Assembly: GCA_029244925.1 (NCBI GenBank)
Contig: JAQWQE010000049.1
Span: 1 to 37,188 of the forward strand
Reading direction: 5' to 3'
DNA from: Gammaproteobacteria bacterium
GTDB taxonomy: Bacteria; Pseudomonadota; Gammaproteobacteria; Steroidobacterales; UBA11654
DNA length: 37,188 nucleotides
Part shown: one piece after another, positions 32,747 through 37,188 of the stretch
Layout: each line of letters begins with the position of its first letter
How positions within the stretch are numbered: the stretch's first letter is position 1
Position numbers and translations under genes: made by a program
Notes under the pieces: model-generated
What the model saw: only the letters and a program-made list of their open reading frames with translations
What the model was told of the DNA's origin: nothing
The model's database searches: none

Positions 32747-33803
32747 TTGTTTGCACTCCCATTTTCTTATATATCTCTACATAGGAATCCGTCATTTTAT
32801 CCACCGTATAATGTTTTGACTTCTCAATATTATTAAACTTCATTTTCTCATAAATTTCTTTATTGCTAAACAAGATCAATAACCAAGACATATAATCACC
32901 GATTGCATCCACTTCCACTAAGTAACCATTATTATCATGTTGAATAATTTCAGGTATCCCGCCCACATTAGAAGCAATGATAGGCAAACCAAAAGCAAGT
33001 GCATCGAGCAATATAGACCCTAAACCTTCATGCCGAGAAGGAAATAAAAATACATCAAATACCTTCATATAATCACCAACATTTTCAACGTATCCAATGA
33101 CTTTAAGATTGCTTAACTTTTTAGCCTTCTTTGAGAATTCATTTTCATCTCTGCCCCCACCCACCAATAAAAAAATAATATTGGGATGACTTTTTTCCAT
33201 TTTTTCTGCAAGAGAAAATATTTGATGCTGTCCCTTATGACTATCATCGAGAGCACCAATATGGCCAACCACGAATCTACCTCCGAACTCAGATTTTATT
33301 TTTTCAACATTAAATGGATTATAACTAAGTGACGAATGAGCACTGTTGATGATTTTGCTATCCAAAGAATGAATTAGGCTCTTTTCTATGCTCTCAGCAA
33401 TATTGTGAGTCAAAGCAACAATATTAGATGCTCCTTGATAAATAGATGCATTCAATACATTATTTTTAGGAGGTCTTTGCACTCTCCTTGTGATCAAATA
33501 ATTTTTTCTCAAAAATAAAGTAGACAACCAAAAAGCAAAGAAAGCTCTTGATTCATGGAAATGAAGAGTGCCTTCATTAAAAAAATACCTAATGCATGCA
33601 ATCGTGTTTAACCCAGTTACATTGATCTCAAGATTTTTAATTCTTTCAGCTTTTTTTTGTAAATCTGAATTCTTTCTACAAACCAGTGATTGATTAAAAC
33701 CTCTTTTAGATAATGCATCCATCAGAAGTAAGGTTTGCCTCTCTCCCCCTCTGAAGCCAGATGCTAAATTGATGTGAGTCAATCTTGAAAGACTTTTATC
33801 CAT
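32736..33803 (-). CDS. Glycosyltransferase family 4 (GT-B fold)
   Basis: A 355-residue retaining GT-B glycosyltransferase. The N-terminal domain begins with INLASGFRGGERQTLLLMDAL. The C-terminal donor domain has VVGHIGALDDSHKGQHQIF, LVGGGRDENEF, VFLFPSRHEGLGSILLDALAFGLPIIASNVGGIPEII, the usual E-x7-E motif region. A frame opens from a TTG at 33812, but the ATG at 33803 is chosen. That ATG lies 8 nt inside the zinc-finger gene, suggesting coupling. Likely an LPS core or surface-glycan enzyme by neighbourhood; donor and acceptor unknown. Confidence 0.9.
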   Translation of the reverse strand: MDKSLSRLTHINLASGFRGGERQTLLLMDALSKRGFNQSLVCRKNSDLQKKAERIKNLEINVTGLNTIACIRYFFNEGTLHFHESRAFFAFWLSTLFLRKNYLITRRVQRPPKNNVLNASIYQGASNIVALTHNIAESIEKSLIHSLDSKIINSAHSSLSYNPFNVEKIKSEFGGRFVVGHIGALDDSHKGQHQIFSLAEKMEKSHPNIIFLLVGGGRDENEFSKKAKKLSNLKVIGYVENVGDYMKVFDVFLFPSRHEGLGSILLDALAFGLPIIASNVGGIPEIIQHDNNGYLVEVDAIGDYMSWLLILFSNKEIYEKMKFNNIEKSKHYTVDKMTDSYVEIYKKMGVQTNAR

Positions 33804-33975
33804 CAAAATCAATTATTTCATAAACTGTACTGCAATAAGGACATCTAGTTTCTTTGGATTCAACTTCGAGAAAAACCTTAGGATGTCCATCCCAATTGTC
33901 ATTGCCAAGTATGGGACAGCATAAGGGCAGATCTTCTTTTTTTATTTGAATTATTTTTTCCTGATTGGCACTCAT
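33796..33975 (-). CDS. Small zinc-finger domain protein (zf-CHCC type), 59 residues
   Basis: A short gene encoding 59 residues. It starts MSANQEKIIQIKKEDLPLCC, continues GNDNWDGHPKVFLEV and ends TRCPYCSTVYEIIDFDG. The CHCC zinc set is visible as C19/C20, H31, C45 and C48 (CPYC), matching the zinc-finger family found as free-standing small proteins in gammaproteobacteria, often near ilvE or waa genes, and related to the mitochondrial NDUFS6 zinc domain. It overlaps the GT4 start by 8 nt and is the first gene of a unit continuing through GT4, the dehydratase and the cyclodeaminase. Function unknown. Confidence 0.85.
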   Translation of the reverse strand: MSANQEKIIQIKKEDLPLCCPILGNDNWDGHPKVFLEVESKETRCPYCSTVYEIIDFDG

Positions 33976-34032
33976 TTTTTAATCCTTATTTTAGTTCATG
34001 ATAGACAACGGCAAACTATAAATCTAATCTAT

Positions 34033-34062
34033 AAAAAAAGCCCCGCTAGGCAGGGCTTTAAT
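34033..34062 (-). terminator. Rho-independent terminator of groESL
   Basis: A perfect 7-bp stem AAAGCCC (34037-34043) and GGGCTTT (34053-34059) with a 9-nt loop is followed on the minus strand by a run of seven T. It lies 24 nt beyond the groEL stop and ends the groES-groEL transcript before the zinc-finger gene on the same strand. Confidence 0.85.
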
Positions 34063-34085
34063 TTTTGTAGACTAGGATGGTTTCT

Positions 34086-35753
<1,668 letters not shown>

Positions 35754-35786
35754 TTAATTAATATATATTTAAATTATTTTGATGCA

Positions 35787-36077
35787 TTAGCCTTCAAATA
35801 CTGCCATCACATCATCTTCTTTCATTACAAGTAGTTCTTCACCATCCAGTTTGATTTCTGTTCCACTGTATTTACCAAAGAGAACTTGATCCCCTACTTT
35901 TAAGTCCAATGGTCTTAAATCACCATTGTCTTGAACCAAACCCTTGCCTACTGCAACAACTTCACCTTTTATTGGTTTCTCAGTTGCACTATCAGGTAAA
36001 ACGATTCCGCCTGGTGAAGTTTTTTCTTCTTCCATGCGTCTTACAATTACTCTGTCTTGAAGCGGACGAATATTCAT
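35787..36077 (-). CDS. groES: Co-chaperonin GroES (Hsp10)
   Basis: The 96-residue heptameric lid of the GroEL chamber. It starts [20 protein letters not shown], has the mobile loop [15 protein letters not shown] (GroEL contact), VVAVGKG, and ends [11 protein letters not shown], all typical. First gene of the groES-groEL operon; a GAGGAG ribosome site lies just upstream of the ATG. The CIRCE operator and promoter lie 64-118 nt upstream of its start. Confidence 0.99.
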   Translation of the reverse strand: MNIRPLQDRVIVRRMEEEKTSPGGIVLPDSATEKPIKGEVVAVGKGLVQDNGDLRPLDLKVGDQVLFGKYSGTEIKLDGEELLVMKEDDVMAVFEG

Positions 36078-36140
36078 CTATAATCTCCTCAATTTGTTAT
36101 CATCTTTTTAAATCAATCCCTTATTTAAAAGATTGCAATT

Positions 36141-36167
36141 TTAGCAGTCTCCATAGGGGAGTGCTAA
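36141..36167 (-). promoter_or_regulatory. CIRCE operator (HrcA binding site) of groESL
   Basis: On the minus strand TTAGCACTC, nine bases, then GACTGCTAA. The canonical CIRCE is TTAGCACTC-N9-GAGTGCTAA, so the left arm is perfect and the right arm has one change, with the exact 9-nt spacer. It lies between the promoter -10 and the groES start, where bound HrcA would block transcription until heat stress. hrcA itself is not in the window. Confidence 0.92.
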
Positions 36168-36195
36168 TGATAGGGATGGTTTAGAAAAATTCAAG
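36167..36195 (-). promoter_or_regulatory. groESL promoter (sigma32-like, overlapping a sigma70-like reading)
   Basis: On the minus strand CTTGAA (36190-36195) is followed after 14 bp by CCCTATCAT (36167-36175), close to the sigma32 pattern CTTGAA-N11-15-CCCCATNT. The same DNA also reads as a sigma70 promoter, TTGAAT and TATCAT with 16 bp between. Either way the start site falls at the edge of or inside the CIRCE element. Confidence 0.6.
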
Positions 36196-36255
36196 TGCCA
36201 ATGATGGATTTTTTAGTATTTTTTTAAATTTTGATTAAAGAGAAAAACTGAGTAA

Positions 36256-37077
36256 ATGCTAACAAGAACAATAAAGATCACAATTCTGATTATATTAATA
36301 CTGCCAGTAACGCTATTGGCACAACAGGTACTGAAACCTCAAGAGGCTTTCCCAGTATCGATTTCTTACCAAAATAATGTATTGCAAATCACGCATGAGA
36401 TACAAAAAGGTTACTACTTATACAAAGATAAAATCTCCTATTCCGCATTAAATGATGATTTTGAATTAGGGAAAATAAAATTACCCAATGGCATTGAATA
36501 CACTGATGAATTTTTTGGCGCAACAGAAATTTATCGCTCAGGGTTTACTCACTACCTTCCAATTAATATAAAAAATGAATCTATTGACACATTTAATATA
36601 GAAGTAAATTCACAAGGATGTGCTGATATTGGTTTGTGTTATCCACCTCAAAAATGGATTAAAACCTTTTCAATTACATTAAAAAATCAAGAAGCTGTAA
36701 TCTCAAATAAAGAAGTACAAATTTCAGAACAAGCACGATTGGGAAATATCATTACTGATGGCAATATTCTTTTAGTTTTCTTCATTTTTCTAGGTCTTGG
36801 TTTTGGATTGGCTTTTACTCCCTGTCACCTTCCTACAATCCCTATACTCTCGTCGATCATTATTGGTCAATCAGGCAGTAATAGATTTAAAAGTTTATCG
36901 TTATCCTTATCTTATGTTGCTGGGATGGCTATCACATATTCTATTGCTGGTATTGCTGCTGCAATTGCAGGAAAACAACTTCAAGCTCTCTTTACATTAC
37001 CCAGCATACTAAAGCCCAAGATTCCAAATAAAATAGAGATAGCTATGATGAATGTGGGCAACGTAAAGAGAGCTTGA
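36256..37077 (+). CDS. dsbD: Thiol:disulfide interchange protein DsbD, N-terminal part (frame disrupted at the contig end)
   Basis: DsbD carries electrons from cytosolic thioredoxin to periplasmic thiols. Seen are a signal peptide (MLTRTIKITILIILILPVTLLA), the periplasmic alpha domain with both catalytic cysteines in GCADIGLCYPPQKW, and the start of the membrane domain with FTPCHLPTIPILSSIIIG, where one membrane redox cysteine lies (family usual FTPCVLP; His replaces Val). The normal protein is about 570-600 aa. The native reading ends near 37003 (about residue 249, ...LQALFTLP). The last 24 residues and the stop at 37077 come from an inverted copy of the gene's own sequence, so this is not a natural C-terminus. 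Confidence 0.9.
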   Translation: MLTRTIKITILIILILPVTLLAQQVLKPQEAFPVSISYQNNVLQITHEIQKGYYLYKDKISYSALNDDFELGKIKLPNGIEYTDEFFGATEIYRSGFTHYLPINIKNESIDTFNIEVNSQGCADIGLCYPPQKWIKTFSITLKNQEAVISNKEVQISEQARLGNIITDGNILLVFFIFLGLGFGLAFTPCHLPTIPILSSIIIGQSGSNRFKSLSLSLSYVAGMAITYSIAGIAAAIAGKQLQALFTLPSILKPKIPNKIEIAMMNVGNVKRA

Positions 37078-37188
37078 AGTTGTTTTCCTGCAATTGCAGC
37101 AGCAATACCAGCAATAGAATATGTGATAGCCATCCCAGCTACATAAGATAAGGATAACGATAAACTTTTAAATCTATTATTTCCTGAT
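36870..37188. repeat. Fold-back inverted repeat within dsbD (probable artefact)
   Basis: The arms 36870-37003 and 37055-37188 are reverse complements over 134 bp with about five mismatches (roughly 96% identity), separated by 51 nt. Read on the minus strand, the right arm and spacer encode LQALFTLPTFIIAISILFG then ILGFSM, which is how the dsbD protein should continue. So the end of the window is a second, slightly different dsbD copy joined head to head, most simply a chimeric read or assembly. Confidence 0.9.

Noticed and set aside
36256-37077. dsbD as a naturally truncated gene or pseudogene
   Set aside because: The early stop arises exactly at the joint of the fold-back repeat, and the reverse arm encodes the normal continuation. 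An artefact explains it better than a mutation.
36870-37188. Inverted repeat as a mobile element end, attC site or large terminator
   Set aside because: Both arms are dsbD coding sequence, at the contig edge, with no transposase, target duplication or U-tract.

Overview
The window looks like a chromosomal segment from a free-living, AT-rich gammaproteobacterium (by eye about one third GC) with a compact, streamlined genome. It is not obviously phage, plasmid or island DNA. Three things support this. The partial 16S rRNA start at the left edge has a gammaproteobacterial look. Gene orders known from Pseudomonas and enterics are present: tyrS beside the rRNA operon, anmK/erpA, rsmE-gshB-yqgE-ruvX-pyrB, yggS-proC-yggT and groES/dsbD. 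Genes are tightly packed, with many 4-22 nt overlaps. The species cannot be named from sequence alone; marine, low-GC and streamlined is an inference.

Layout. 1-344: first 138 nt of 16S rRNA (minus strand) with leader and promoter. 345-5523: tyrS, anmK, an erpA-rppH-tyrA block and pdxH. 5525-8214: a vitamin B12 module consisting of a sigma70-like promoter, a cobalamin riboswitch, a BtuB-type TonB receptor and a PduO-type cob(I)alamin adenosyltransferase. 8269-10905: a two-domain DsbA/HCCA-isomerase-like protein, a short-chain dehydrogenase and a HAD nucleotidase. 10911-15085: a minus-strand beta-oxidation operon fadI-fadJ plus an unrecognised third gene, with a candidate operator over the promoter. 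15177-23995: a long, nearly gapless plus-strand run rsmE-gshB-yqgE-ruvX-pyrB-pyrK-yggS-proC-yggT-dgcA-dgcN. It joins glutathione, pyrimidine and proline synthesis and PLP homeostasis to a probable D-glutamate (N-acetyl-D-Glu) pathway. 23985-27612: a TerB-like protein, an unrecognised His-rich polytopic membrane protein coupled to a PEBP protein, a saccharopine-dehydrogenase-like oxidoreductase and msrB. 27702-33975: lipid A / LPS core genes (LpxL-type acyltransferase, kdkA, heptosyltransferase, a GT4 glycosyltransferase) interleaved with an ornithine-cyclodeaminase/threonine-dehydratase pair, a MORN-like protein and a 59-residue zinc-finger gene. 34033-36195: groES-groEL with terminator, CIRCE operator and a heat-shock-like promoter. 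36256-end: dsbD, interrupted by a fold-back inverted repeat that is probably an assembly or amplification artefact.

The most interesting biology is the riboswitch-controlled B12 uptake module with a visible alternative pairing for its P1 stem, the dgcA-dgcN cassette, a PyrK-type electron-transfer subunit in a gammaproteobacterial pyrB operon without pyrD beside it, the CIRCE/heat-shock promoter of groESL, the unrecognised membrane-protein/PEBP pair, and kdkA and a heptosyltransferase whose start codons are only 3 nt apart. No CRISPR array, transposase, integrase, phage gene or tRNA was seen. There is no gene-free stretch above 300 bases; the longest, 5524-5814, holds the riboswitch.
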